A DNA stretch of 38,158 nt from Candidatus Accumulibacter adjunctus. Its GTDB lineage: Bacteria > Pseudomonadota > Gammaproteobacteria > Burkholderiales > Rhodocyclaceae. Location: contig JFAX01000021.1 of NCBI GenBank assembly GCA_000585015.1, positions 14,840 to 52,997 on the forward strand, in the 5' to 3' direction. Position 1 is the stretch's first letter. Each line of letters begins with the position of its first letter. Position numbers and translations under genes: made by a program. The notes under the pieces were generated by a model that worked only from the letters and a program-made list of their open reading frames with translations, was not told the DNA's origin and ran no database searches. This document shows positions 24,636 to 32,920 of this stretch, piece by piece.

Positions 24636-26962
24636 TGCGTTCGCGGGAACTGGCGGCGCTCATTTGGCTGACGCTCGTGCTGGTCGCCACCGTCTACGTC
24701 GGGCATCGTTTCGCCAATACGACACCCCTCGAAACCGACCTGCTCGCCCTGCTGCCACAGACCGAGAGGAGCGCCACAGCCGAAGCAGCGGTCAGAGCCT
24801 TGAGTGAGCAGCTTGGCAACCGCGCTCTATTCCTCGTCGGTCACGCCGACCCCGAACACGCGCGCCACGCCGCGCGCGGCTTCGCCGCCCGGCTTGAGGC
24901 CTCGGGAGCATTCAAGCGGGTGATCGCCGCTGCACCCGAGGTTGACCCGCTTGCTCTGGGCAGAACCTACATCCCGCACCGTGCAGGGCTCCTCGCTCCG
25001 GGCGATCGCGACGCACTGTCCGCTTCCTCGTTTTCCGCCCAGACCGCGCTGCTGCGCCGTCTGCATCAACCCTTCCAGACCGGCATTGCCACCGATCCGA
25101 CGTACGATCCCTTCGGTTTCCTGCAACGTTGGCTGACGCAACTGCCGTTCGTGCGAACGCAGCTGATGCCCAGTGACGGGATGCTCACGGTGCGCGATGC
25201 ACAGGAAACCTGGGTGCTGGTCGTGGCTGAACCACTCGGTAGCGCTTTCGCTGCCACCACGCAGGTACGGGTGATCGCCGCCGTTGCCAACGCCGAGGCG
25301 ACCCTTCGCGACGAAACTCCATCGGCATCGCTGCTGCGGACTGGCGCGGTTTTCTACGGCGATGCCGCGCGCGCGGGTGCCGAGCGCGAGGTTGACATGA
25401 TCGGCGGTGGTTCTCTCATCGGCATCCTCGTCATGATGTGGCTGCTCTTCCGCTCGCTACAGCCATTGGCTCTGAGCCTGATTACCGTCGCCTGCGGTAT
25501 CGCCTGTGCCACCGCCGCCGTGCTCGTCACACACGACCGGATTCATCTGATCACCCTCGTCTTCGGCGCCAGCCTGATCGGCGAAGCGGTCGACTATGCC
25601 ATTCAGTTCTTCGCCGCCCGCCTTGATGCCGGCGCGAGCTGGCAGGCGGAGCGGAGCCTTGCCCGCATCTTGCCAGCGCTTGCCGTGGCCCTCGCCACCA
25701 GCCTGATCGGCTACGGTGCTCTGACGCTGACGCCCTTCCCGGCGATCAGCCAGATCGGCCTGTTCGCGTTTGCCGGATTGGCTGCCGCCTGGTTATCGGT
25801 CGTTCTTCTGCTGCCACTGTTGGCACGGGCACCGGGGGCGCATGACAGCCGCGACGTCAAGCTGCCGCAGCGCCTGTTGCGCGTCTGGCAGGATCGCGCC
25901 ACACCTGGTGGTGTCATCGCGCTTGTCGTCGCGCTGTTGTCCGCCGCCGTGCCCGGCTGGTTGCATCTGAGCACAGACGACGACGTGCGCCAGCTCGTTG
26001 CCCGGCCGGCAGCCTTGGTCAAGCAGGAAGCGAGCATTCGCTTGCTCGTTGGCACTGCCGGCGGAAGCAGGTTTCTCCTCGTCGAAGGTGCCGACGACGA
26101 GGAGGCATTGCGCCGCGAGGAAGCGTTGTCAGCTCGCCTGCGAACGCGTGTCGGACAGGGGCTTGCCGGTTACGCGGCGGTATCCGGCTTCGTCCCCTCG
26201 ATTGCCACGCAGGCCGCCATGCGGGCACTGCTGCAACGTACCTTGCCTGCTGAAAAGGTGGCGCCGTTGTTGGACGAGGCGGGACTGCAGAAGGCAGCCG
26301 CCGAGGCGTGGCGCCACATGCTGGCCAGCGACGCACCGCTGACGCTGCGGCAATGGCTCGAATTGCCGCTGGCACAACCCTTCAAGTACCAAGTTGTCCC
26401 CACCTCGAGTGGCACAGCATTGATCGTCATCCTGAGCGGCGACGATGGCAGCCTCGATCTGATGTCTCTGACCGCGGATCTACCGGGCGTCAGCGCGATC
26501 GACAAGGCAGCCAGTGTCTCCGCGCTCCTTGCCGAGTATCGCCGTCTCGCTACACTCTGGTTGCCGTTCGCAGGACTGATGGTCTTGGCAGTGCTGGCTT
26601 GGCGCTATGGTCTGCGCCAAGGAGCGGCGATCCTGCTGCCGACGTTGGCAGCAATCGGCATTGCTCTCGGCCTCTATGGTGCCGTCGGGGTATCACTGAC
26701 GCTTTTTTCTCTGCTGGCGCTGACGCTGATTCTTGGATCCGGCGTGAACTACGCGATCTTCATCGTCGAGGCCGGCCCATGTGCCCCTGCCTCCTTTGCC
26801 GGTGTGCTGGTATCGGCAACAACGACTTTGCTGGCGTTTGGCCTGCTGGGGCTGTCCAGCATGCCGGCGCTTCATCAGTTTGGCCTGTTGCTGCTGATCG
26901 GAATCAGCCTCGCCGTGCTGTTCGCCCCGATGGCCCTGACGCTGGGAAGGGCACGTCAATGA
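24635..26962 (+). CDS. apeM: ApeM: MMPL/RND-family exporter
   Basis: A 775-residue inner-membrane transporter. The layout is one N-terminal helix, a first periplasmic domain (about 35-245), six helices (about 250-420), a second periplasmic domain and a second six-helix block (about 635-770). Paired motifs typical of MMPL proteins are present: LIGEAVDYAIQFF in the first block and LILGSGVNYAIFIVE in the second. It probably lifts the polyene lipid out of the inner membrane, driven by the proton gradient, and hands it to ApeL. ATG 24635 overlaps apeL, and its TGA overlaps the next gene. Confidence 0.92.
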   Translation: MRSRELAALIWLTLVLVATVYVGHRFANTTPLETDLLALLPQTERSATAEAAVRALSEQLGNRALFLVGHADPEHARHAARGFAARLEASGAFKRVIAAAPEVDPLALGRTYIPHRAGLLAPGDRDALSASSFSAQTALLRRLHQPFQTGIATDPTYDPFGFLQRWLTQLPFVRTQLMPSDGMLTVRDAQETWVLVVAEPLGSAFAATTQVRVIAAVANAEATLRDETPSASLLRTGAVFYGDAARAGAEREVDMIGGGSLIGILVMMWLLFRSLQPLALSLITVACGIACATAAVLVTHDRIHLITLVFGASLIGEAVDYAIQFFAARLDAGASWQAERSLARILPALAVALATSLIGYGALTLTPFPAISQIGLFAFAGLAAAWLSVVLLLPLLARAPGAHDSRDVKLPQRLLRVWQDRATPGGVIALVVALLSAAVPGWLHLSTDDDVRQLVARPAALVKQEASIRLLVGTAGGSRFLLVEGADDEEALRREEALSARLRTRVGQGLAGYAAVSGFVPSIATQAAMRALLQRTLPAEKVAPLLDEAGLQKAAAEAWRHMLASDAPLTLRQWLELPLAQPFKYQVVPTSSGTALIVILSGDDGSLDLMSLTADLPGVSAIDKAASVSALLAEYRRLATLWLPFAGLMVLAVLAWRYGLRQGAAILLPTLAAIGIALGLYGAVGVSLTLFSLLALTLILGSGVNYAIFIVEAGPCAPASFAGVLVSATTTLLAFGLLGLSSMPALHQFGLLLLIGISLAVLFAPMALTLGRARQ

Positions 26963-27525
26963 TCCCGAGCCGCGCCGCCGCCAGCGCGCTCTGTGCGGCC
27001 GTGCTGGCCATCGCGTGCGCCCCGTCGAGCGAAGCCTGCATACGCCTTCCCGGCAACGGTCGCTATTGCCTGCTCGCTGGCTCCTGGCCAGAGTACGTGA
27101 CGGAACAGGCGAGCACGGTGACACTGAAAGACAAGACGCTGCGGATGATTTCGCGCATTTCGTCGGGCCACTCAGGCGTGCACTTCGCCGGACTCAGCCC
27201 GCTCGGACAGACGCTGTTCCAGGTTTCCTGGAAGGATTCAGTCTTGCACGTGGAGCCGCCGACGGTCTTCGAAAACCGTCTCGATCCGGCGCTGATCCCA
27301 GCCCTGTTGCAGATCGCCACTTGGCCAGCGGAGCTTGTTCGGGAGGGCCTGTCGGGCGGCGTCGAACTGCTGGAACAACCGGGTCGCCGGATCATCCGCG
27401 GCAACAACGGCGATATACTGATCGTTTCCTGGGAGGGGAACGAATTGCCGTATCAGCGACTGGGCTTTGAAGCGCCAACCCTGAATCTCGCCATCGACAG
27501 TCGCTTGCTGGAGGCCTTGCAATGA
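26959..27525 (+). CDS. apeN: ApeN: DUF3261 lipoprotein-like protein
   Basis: A 188-residue protein with a signal sequence ending LAIAC (Cys20), a lipobox-like site, so it is probably lipid-anchored. The mature part (LSPLGQTLFQVSWKDSVLHVEPP, GNNGDILIVSWEGN, YQRLGFEAPTLNLAI) matches DUF3261, a family tied to aryl polyene clusters and placed after the exporter. Its fold suggests a LolB-like acceptor at the outer membrane; this is inference. ATG 26959 and the stop both overlap neighbours by 4 nt. The frame is open far upstream inside apeM but is not coding there. Confidence 0.85.
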   Translation: MIPSRAAASALCAAVLAIACAPSSEACIRLPGNGRYCLLAGSWPEYVTEQASTVTLKDKTLRMISRISSGHSGVHFAGLSPLGQTLFQVSWKDSVLHVEPPTVFENRLDPALIPALLQIATWPAELVREGLSGGVELLEQPGRRIIRGNNGDILIVSWEGNELPYQRLGFEAPTLNLAIDSRLLEALQ

Positions 27526-28715
27526 GCAGTCGGCCTACCCTGTCGCGCCCCGGCCTCGTCAGTGCGCTTGGTGCCGGTGTGGAGGCGGCGCGCGCGCGCC
27601 TGTTTGCCGGCGACACGTCGGGCATGATCGTGGCGTCGGGTTGGCTGGCCGCTGGCGCGATCGCGCGCGTCGGCAAGTTTGTCGGCGCCCTGCGGCCCCT
27701 GCCCGATGACGACTGGCATCGTCGCCACGCCAGCCGCAACAACCAGCTGCTTCTCGCCGCCTTTGCCCAGATTGAAGAAGATTTCCGCGCCATGTTGGCG
27801 TATTTCACCGCCGATCGCATCGGTGTCGTACTCGGTACCAGCACCTCGGGCGTCGCCGAGGGCGAAGCCGCCTTCGCCGCCCAGGCCCGCGACGGCTTTT
27901 TACCCGACAGCTTTGCGTACGAGCAGATGGAGATCGGAGACCCCGCGGTCTTTCTTGCCCGACATCTGGGCGTTGACGGTCCGGCCTACACCGTGTCGAC
28001 GGCCTGCACCTCTGGTGGCAAGGCGCTCGCGTCGGCGCGTCTGCTGATTGAAGCCGGGTTCTGTGACGCTGTCATTACCGGCGGCGTCGACAGTCTGTGC
28101 CGGCTGACGGTCGGTGGCTTCGCCGCGCTTGAATCGACCAGCACTGAGATTTGCCAACCGCTGTCGCGAAACCGGCGCGGCATCAACATCGGCGAAGGCG
28201 CGGCACTGTTCCTGATGACGGCCGGCACCGGCCCGGTCACCCTGCTGGGTGTCGGTGAGTCGAGTGACGCCCACCACATCTCGGCGCCTGATGCGGAAGG
28301 CCGCGGTGCCGAGGCGGCGATGCGCGCAGCGCTGGCTGACGCCGGCCTTGTGCCGACAGACATCGGCTACCTCAACCTGCACGCAACAGCGACGCCGAAG
28401 AACGATGCGATGGAAAGTCTGGCGGTTGCTCGCGTCTTTCCCGATGGCGTGGCGGCGAGCGGTACGAAGCCGATGACCGGCCACACCCTTGGTGCTGCCG
28501 GCGCGCTGGAGGCCGCTTTCTGCTGGTTGGCGCTGACCGACCCGACAGGCCGCCTGCCGCCGCATGTCTGGGATGGCCAGTGCGACCCCGAGCTGCCGTG
28601 TCTCGATACGGTTGCCCGCGGTCGTTGCTTCGCGCCGGGCCGCCGCGTCGCCATGAGCAACTCGTTCGCCTTTGGCGGCAACAATCTGAGCCTGATTCTG
28701 GGGGTCGCCCGTTGA
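27522..28715 (+). CDS. apeO: ApeO: beta-ketoacyl-ACP synthase
   Basis: A 397-residue condensing enzyme. The Cys-His-His triad is visible: Cys162 in STACTSGG, His287 in LHATATPKND and His321 in GHTLGAAG; the C-terminal loop is SNSFAFGGNN. It would elongate the polyene by malonyl condensation, and in characterised clusters it works as a heterodimer with the chain-length factor ApeC. The N-terminus is about ten residues shorter than in FabF. ATG 27522 overlaps the apeN stop (ATGA). The end overlaps apeP. Confidence 0.94.
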   Translation: MSSRPTLSRPGLVSALGAGVEAARARLFAGDTSGMIVASGWLAAGAIARVGKFVGALRPLPDDDWHRRHASRNNQLLLAAFAQIEEDFRAMLAYFTADRIGVVLGTSTSGVAEGEAAFAAQARDGFLPDSFAYEQMEIGDPAVFLARHLGVDGPAYTVSTACTSGGKALASARLLIEAGFCDAVITGGVDSLCRLTVGGFAALESTSTEICQPLSRNRRGINIGEGAALFLMTAGTGPVTLLGVGESSDAHHISAPDAEGRGAEAAMRAALADAGLVPTDIGYLNLHATATPKNDAMESLAVARVFPDGVAASGTKPMTGHTLGAAGALEAAFCWLALTDPTGRLPPHVWDGQCDPELPCLDTVARGRCFAPGRRVAMSNSFAFGGNNLSLILGVAR

Positions 28716-29185
28716 TTGCCTTCGTGCCCATTGAGGAACTCTTGCCGCACCGCGGCAGCATGCTGTTGTTGACGAGCATGGTGGACGCCGACGCTGAATC
28801 TGCGACCTGCGAGGCCACGCCCGATGCCAACGCGTGGTACGCCGACACCGATGGGACGATGCCGGCCTGGATCGGCATCGAGCTGATGGCGCAGACGATC
28901 GCTGTGCATGTCGCTCTGATCGCGCGTCGTGCCGGCAGGCTGCCACGGCCGGGCGTGCTGCTTGGTACGCGCGCCTACCGGGCCGACGCCGACCGCTTTC
29001 CCGCCGGGCAGCCGTTGCAGGTCAGTGCGCGCTCCACCCACCGCGATGCGGCCGGTCTCGGCGCCTATGACTGCAGTCTGACCGATGGCCGTGGCAGGGT
29101 GCTTGCCACGGCGGCGATAACCGTCTACGAACCCGATGACTTCGCGCAATTCCTCGCCACACAGGTACATGGGGAAGCTCAGTAA
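28712..29185 (+). CDS. apeP: ApeP: 3-hydroxyacyl-ACP dehydratase
   Basis: A 157-residue hotdog protein. LLPHRGSMLLLTSM contains the family histidine (His13), and PAWIGIELMAQTIAVHVAL is the second FabZ-like motif. It is the partner dehydratase of ApeI. The most economical start is TTG 28712, which overlaps the apeO TGA (TTGA); a GTG at 28724 is the alternative, and no ATG exists near the conserved N-terminus. The stop overlaps apeQ by one base (TAATG). Confidence 0.88.
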   Translation: MIAFVPIEELLPHRGSMLLLTSMVDADAESATCEATPDANAWYADTDGTMPAWIGIELMAQTIAVHVALIARRAGRLPRPGVLLGTRAYRADADRFPAGQPLQVSARSTHRDAAGLGAYDCSLTDGRGRVLATAAITVYEPDDFAQFLATQVHGEAQ

Positions 29186-29913
29186 TGGAGAATCGACGTG
29201 TTCTGGTCACCGGTTCCAGCCGGGGTATCGGCAAGGCGATAGCGCAGCGACTCGCGGCCTCCGGTTTTGCCGTCGGCGTGCATTGCCGCAGCCGGCGCGA
29301 CGAGGCCGAAGCGGTCGCCGAATCGATCCGAATGGCGGGCGGCAAGGCCAGCGTGCTTCAGTTCGACGTGTGCAACCGTGCAGCGACGCGCGCTGCACTC
29401 GAGGCTGATCTTGCCAATAACGGCAGCTGCTGGGGGATCGTCGTCAATGCCGGCGTGACACGCGACAACGTGTTTCCCGCGCTCAGCGACGACGACTGGG
29501 ACGTGGTCATCGATACCGGCCTGAACGGTTTCTACAACGTCGTGCATCCGCTTGTGATGCCGATGGTGCGTGCGAAGAGGGGCGGGCGCATCGTCACGAT
29601 AGGCTCGGTATCCGGCGTCATTGGCAACCGTGGCCAAGTCAACTACGGCGCCGCGAAGGGCGGGCTGATTGCCGCCTCGAAGGCTTTGGCGCTTGAACTG
29701 GCCAGCCGGCGCATCACCGTCAATTGCGTCGCGCCGGGTTTGGTCGAGACCGAGATGCTGGCCGACCTATCGATGAATGAACTGTTGAAGCTGGTTCCGC
29801 TCGGGCGCGTGGGCAAACCTGAGGAAGTCGCCGCGACGGTGGACTTCCTGATGTCCGAAGGCGCGGCGTACATCACGCGGCAGGTGATTGGCGTGAATGG
29901 AGGCTTGGCATGA
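29185..29913 (+). CDS. apeQ: ApeQ: 3-ketoacyl-ACP reductase (FabG family)
   Basis: A 242-residue short-chain dehydrogenase. The nucleotide-binding motif TGSSRGIGKA is at 9-18 and the catalytic YxxxK at Tyr154/Lys158 (NYGAAKGG), with the active-site serine in IGSVSGV. The arginine after the glycine motif suggests NADPH. It reduces the beta-keto group during polyene extension. The C-terminus ITRQVIGVNGGLA is typical of FabG. It overlaps both neighbours by 1-4 nt. Confidence 0.93.
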   Translation: MENRRVLVTGSSRGIGKAIAQRLAASGFAVGVHCRSRRDEAEAVAESIRMAGGKASVLQFDVCNRAATRAALEADLANNGSCWGIVVNAGVTRDNVFPALSDDDWDVVIDTGLNGFYNVVHPLVMPMVRAKRGGRIVTIGSVSGVIGNRGQVNYGAAKGGLIAASKALALELASRRITVNCVAPGLVETEMLADLSMNELLKLVPLGRVGKPEEVAATVDFLMSEGAAYITRQVIGVNGGLA

Positions 29914-31142
29914 ACGGCGGACTGAACCGTGTCGTCGTGACCGGCATGGCCGGGATCACCGGGCTGGGGGACAACTGGGAAACGATCGAAGCCAACCTGC
30001 GAGTTGGCCGCAACGCCGTGCGCCGCATTCCCGAATGGGCAGAGATCGAAGGGCTGAACACGCACCTGGGGGCACCAGTCGAGTTCGTACTGCCGGCGCA
30101 CTATTCACGCAAGGCAATTCGTTCGATGGGGCGCGTCTCGCTGTTGGCGGTGCGTGCCACCGAAATGGCGCTGGCGCACGCCGGCTTGCTGGGCGACCCG
30201 GTCGTTTCCGGCGGTGCCATGGGTATCGCCTACGGTTCGTCGTTCGGCAGCGTCGACCCGGTTCGCGCCTTCGGCAAGATGCTTGACCAGCACAGCATGG
30301 CCGATCTCAGCGCCACTTCCTACATCCAGATGATGCCGCACACGACGGCGGTCAATACAGCGCTGCACTTCGGTCTGCGAGGGCGAGTCATTCCGACCTC
30401 GAGCGCGTGCACCTCGGGCAGCCAGTCGATCGGTTACGCTTATGAGGCCATCCGCTTTGGCAAGCAGACGGTCATGGTCGCCGGCGGAGGCGAGGAACTG
30501 TCGGCCGCATCCGCCGCGGTCTTTGACATGCTCTTTGCCACCAGCACGAAGAACGATGCACCTTCCCTCACGCCGCGCCCCTTCGACAGGGATCGGGACG
30601 GTCTCGTCGTTGGCGAGGGCGCGGCGACGCTGGTACTCGAAGAGTATGAGCATGCCCGCGCCCGCGGCGCGAACATTCTCGTCGAGGTCGTCGGTTTCGG
30701 CACCAATTCGGATGGCTCACACATCACGCAGCCGGAGGCAGAAACCATGGCGACGGCGATGCGCCTCGCGCTCGACGATGCCGGGCTGCGTGCCGCAGCC
30801 ATCGGCTACGTCAGCGCCCACGGCACGGCCACCGACCGAGGTGACGTCGCCGAGAGCCGCGCGACGAACGAAGTGCTCGGCGACGCAGTACCAGTCAGTT
30901 CGATGAAAAGCTACCTTGGCCACACGCTCGGTGCCTGCGGTGCCATCGAGGCATGGTGGGCAATCGAGATGATGAACCGGCGGTGGTTCGCCCCCACACT
31001 GAACCTGGACACCCCCGACCCGGCCTGCGCGCCGCTGCGGCACGTGGTTGGCAGCGGCTTGACGCTCGAGACACGATACGTGATGAGCAACAATTTTGCC
31101 TTCGGGGGTATCAACACCTCTCTGATCTTCGCGATGCCTTGA
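29910..31142 (+). CDS. apeR: ApeR: beta-ketoacyl-ACP synthase (FabF-like)
   Basis: A 410-residue condensing enzyme with a complete catalytic set: Cys167 in SSACTSGSQ, histidines in SAHGTATDRGD and GHTLGACG, and the C-terminal SNNFAFGGINTS. It is the second ketosynthase of standard aryl polyene clusters; the first condensation with the aryl starter is a plausible role but not shown by sequence. ATG 29910 overlaps the apeQ stop. It is the last gene of the usual ape set; 220 bp follow before the next clear gene. Confidence 0.93.
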   Translation: MNGGLNRVVVTGMAGITGLGDNWETIEANLRVGRNAVRRIPEWAEIEGLNTHLGAPVEFVLPAHYSRKAIRSMGRVSLLAVRATEMALAHAGLLGDPVVSGGAMGIAYGSSFGSVDPVRAFGKMLDQHSMADLSATSYIQMMPHTTAVNTALHFGLRGRVIPTSSACTSGSQSIGYAYEAIRFGKQTVMVAGGGEELSAASAAVFDMLFATSTKNDAPSLTPRPFDRDRDGLVVGEGAATLVLEEYEHARARGANILVEVVGFGTNSDGSHITQPEAETMATAMRLALDDAGLRAAAIGYVSAHGTATDRGDVAESRATNEVLGDAVPVSSMKSYLGHTLGACGAIEAWWAIEMMNRRWFAPTLNLDTPDPACAPLRHVVGSGLTLETRYVMSNNFAFGGINTSLIFAMP

Positions 31143-31189
31143 AGACCGCAGCATGCTCACACGCAAGGGGTTCCGGCAAGGTGCTGCCG

Positions 31190-31366
31190 ATGCAACTGCA
31201 GGTCAGGGTTGCGACCGCGCGGCGCATGCTGCTCGCGCTCCCGGAACCCCCCAGCGCCGGCAAGCGCACCGCGAGCGCTGAAGAACTTCGCGGCAGCGCT
31301 TTCAGTACCTTCGGGCGCCCTGGAAACCGCTCCTGCTGGGCTCTGACGCTGACGACAGCGCGATGA
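31190..31366 (+). CDS. Possible small protein (58 aa) coupled to the third ketosynthase
   Basis: ATG 31190 (CAAGG upstream) opens 58 codons ending at a TGA that overlaps the start of the next ketosynthase as ATGA, the same coupling seen at most junctions of this operon. The product (MQLQVRVATARRMLLALPEP...) is basic, with no signal peptide and no recognised family. The frame is also open upstream into apeR, so it may be a chance extension. It could be a decayed enzyme fragment. Without it, 31,143-31,362 is empty. Confidence 0.35.
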   Translation: MQLQVRVATARRMLLALPEPPSAGKRTASAEELRGSAFSTFGRPGNRSCWALTLTTAR

Positions 31367-32580
31367 AGCCTCGCGTCGTCGTCACCGGCCTTGGCATCGT
31401 CTCTTGCATCGGCAACGAACTCAACGCCGTCGCCGATGCGCTGCGCAACTCACGTAGCGGCATCCGGTACATTCCAGAGTATGCCGAACTGGGTCTGGCC
31501 AGCCAAGTGGCGGGTATCCCCGCCCTCGACGACGAGCCGGTCATTCCGCGCAAGCTGCGACGCTACATGTCCGACGCCGGAGTGTTTGCTTGGCATGCCA
31601 TGCGCAAGGCCATCGACGACGCCGGAATCTCTGTCAACGAGATTCGTGACCCGCGCACGGCGTTGATCGTCGGTTCCGGCGTCGGCTCGCCCTACCGCCA
31701 TGACGAGGCGCTGGCCATCTTTCGTCAGCGCGGGTTGGAGAAGTTGCTGCCCTACTACGTGCCGCAAGTGATGGGTAGCACGACCTCGGGCAACCTGGTG
31801 CAGTCCTTTGGGATCGGCGGGCCGAGCTACTCGATCACCGCCGCCTGCGCCTCGTCGGCACACTGCATTGGCAACGCTTACCAGATGATTCGTCATGGTT
31901 TGGTCGACCGCGCCTTCGTCGGCGGCGCCGAAGAAGTGTGTTGGACCTCGACCGTACTCTTTGACGCGATGGGCGCGCTTTCGACGCGCCGCAACGATGA
32001 CCCAAGAACGGCCTCGCGCCCGTTCGACCGCGATCGTGACGGCTTCGTCATCGCCGGTGGCGCGGCGGTGCTGTTGTTGGAAGCGGAGCAGTTCGCCCGC
32101 CGGCGCGGTGCTCATCAGGTTTACGGCGAGATCGCAGGTTACGGCGCAGCCAGCGACAGCGCCGACATGGTGCAACCGAACGCCGACGGTGTGGCCCGCG
32201 CCATGCATGCAGCACTCGCTGACGCCGGCCGGCCGGTCGTCGACTATGTCAATCCGCACGCCACCTCGACGCCGAGCGGTGATGCGGCTGAACTGGATGC
32301 GATCCGTGCCGTATTCGGCGGGAACATCCCGACGCTTTCGGCCACCAAGGGCCTGACCGGACACTCGATCGGTGCCATCAGCGCGCAGGAAGCAATCTTC
32401 TGCCTGCTGATGATGCGAGATGGTTTCGTCGCTGCCTCTGCCAATCTGCAGACCGTCGATGATGGATACGACGCCTTGCCCATTGCCCGCCGGACGACCG
32501 TGCAGACCATCGACACCGCCCTGTCTGCCAGCATCGGTTTCGGTGGCAGCAACGCGGCGCTGATCTTCCGGAAGGTTTAG
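31363..32580 (+). CDS. FabB-type beta-ketoacyl-ACP synthase (third ketosynthase)
   Basis: A 405-residue condensing enzyme of the FabB (KAS I) type: ITAACASSAHCIGNAYQMIR with Cys162, NPHATSTPSGDAAELDAI with His299, and KGLTGHSIGAISAQEAIF with His334. These motifs follow FabB and not the FabF-like apeO and apeR. It could serve unsaturated fatty-acid synthesis or supply acyl chains for the polyene lipid. No fabA lies nearby. It closes the operon; no terminator was found after it. ATG 31363 is chosen because the family N-terminus MKPRVVVTGLGIVSCIG starts there. Confidence 0.92.
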   Translation: MKPRVVVTGLGIVSCIGNELNAVADALRNSRSGIRYIPEYAELGLASQVAGIPALDDEPVIPRKLRRYMSDAGVFAWHAMRKAIDDAGISVNEIRDPRTALIVGSGVGSPYRHDEALAIFRQRGLEKLLPYYVPQVMGSTTSGNLVQSFGIGGPSYSITAACASSAHCIGNAYQMIRHGLVDRAFVGGAEEVCWTSTVLFDAMGALSTRRNDDPRTASRPFDRDRDGFVIAGGAAVLLLEAEQFARRRGAHQVYGEIAGYGAASDSADMVQPNADGVARAMHAALADAGRPVVDYVNPHATSTPSGDAAELDAIRAVFGGNIPTLSATKGLTGHSIGAISAQEAIFCLLMMRDGFVAASANLQTVDDGYDALPIARRTTVQTIDTALSASIGFGGSNAALIFRKV

Positions 32581-32762
32581 CACGACGCGAGCGCCCGTGC
32601 TGCTCTCTCCCAGTGCTGGCCAGTGCTGGCGGCGTTCCGTAAGCTCAAGGTGCACCACTTTGGGTGCGGGTTCGTTGACGACACCCGACCGGAGGTGGCC
32701 CCGGAACTTCGGACGGCAGGATCAGTGGTAGCGTTTGGCCCAGCTGAAGCGGCCACACGACC
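32581..32762. other. Gap after the aryl polyene operon, no gene seen
   Basis: This holds a short direct repeat (CAGTGCTGGC twice near 32,614-32,632) and no intrinsic terminator or open frame that I can support. With the purC-like remnant and the 64 bp after it, the gene-free stretch is 340 bp (32,581-32,920). Confidence 0.45.
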
Positions 32763-32856
32763 GTCGCGCGGCTTGCCGTGGGCGACGGGCGCTGCCCGAC
32801 TCGCAAAGAATCGCGCTGACGTTCCTGTTCAGGGGTCGCGACGGCGGGAGGGCCGG
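32763..32856 (-). pseudogene. purC: Decayed fragment resembling the 5' end and leader of purC
   Basis: On the minus strand this segment aligns with the leader and first codons of the intact purC (12,240-12,345). A 22-nt core (32,813-32,834 against 12,301-12,322) differs at three positions. Translation gives NVSAILCES where purC has NVSAALFES. After a shift of frame it gives HGKPRD where purC has RGKVRD. No start codon or open frame remains and the likeness stops there, so it would be a relic of about 30 codons plus leader. It lies beside DUF3422 and fba, where purC would be expected in many betaproteobacteria. The alignment was made by eye and could be partly fortuitous. Confidence 0.5.
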
Positions 32857-32920
32857 AGCCGGTGACCACGGGACCAGCGGCAGGCGGCCCGGCAGTTGCG
32901 GGCGGTGCTGGCGGTGCCTC

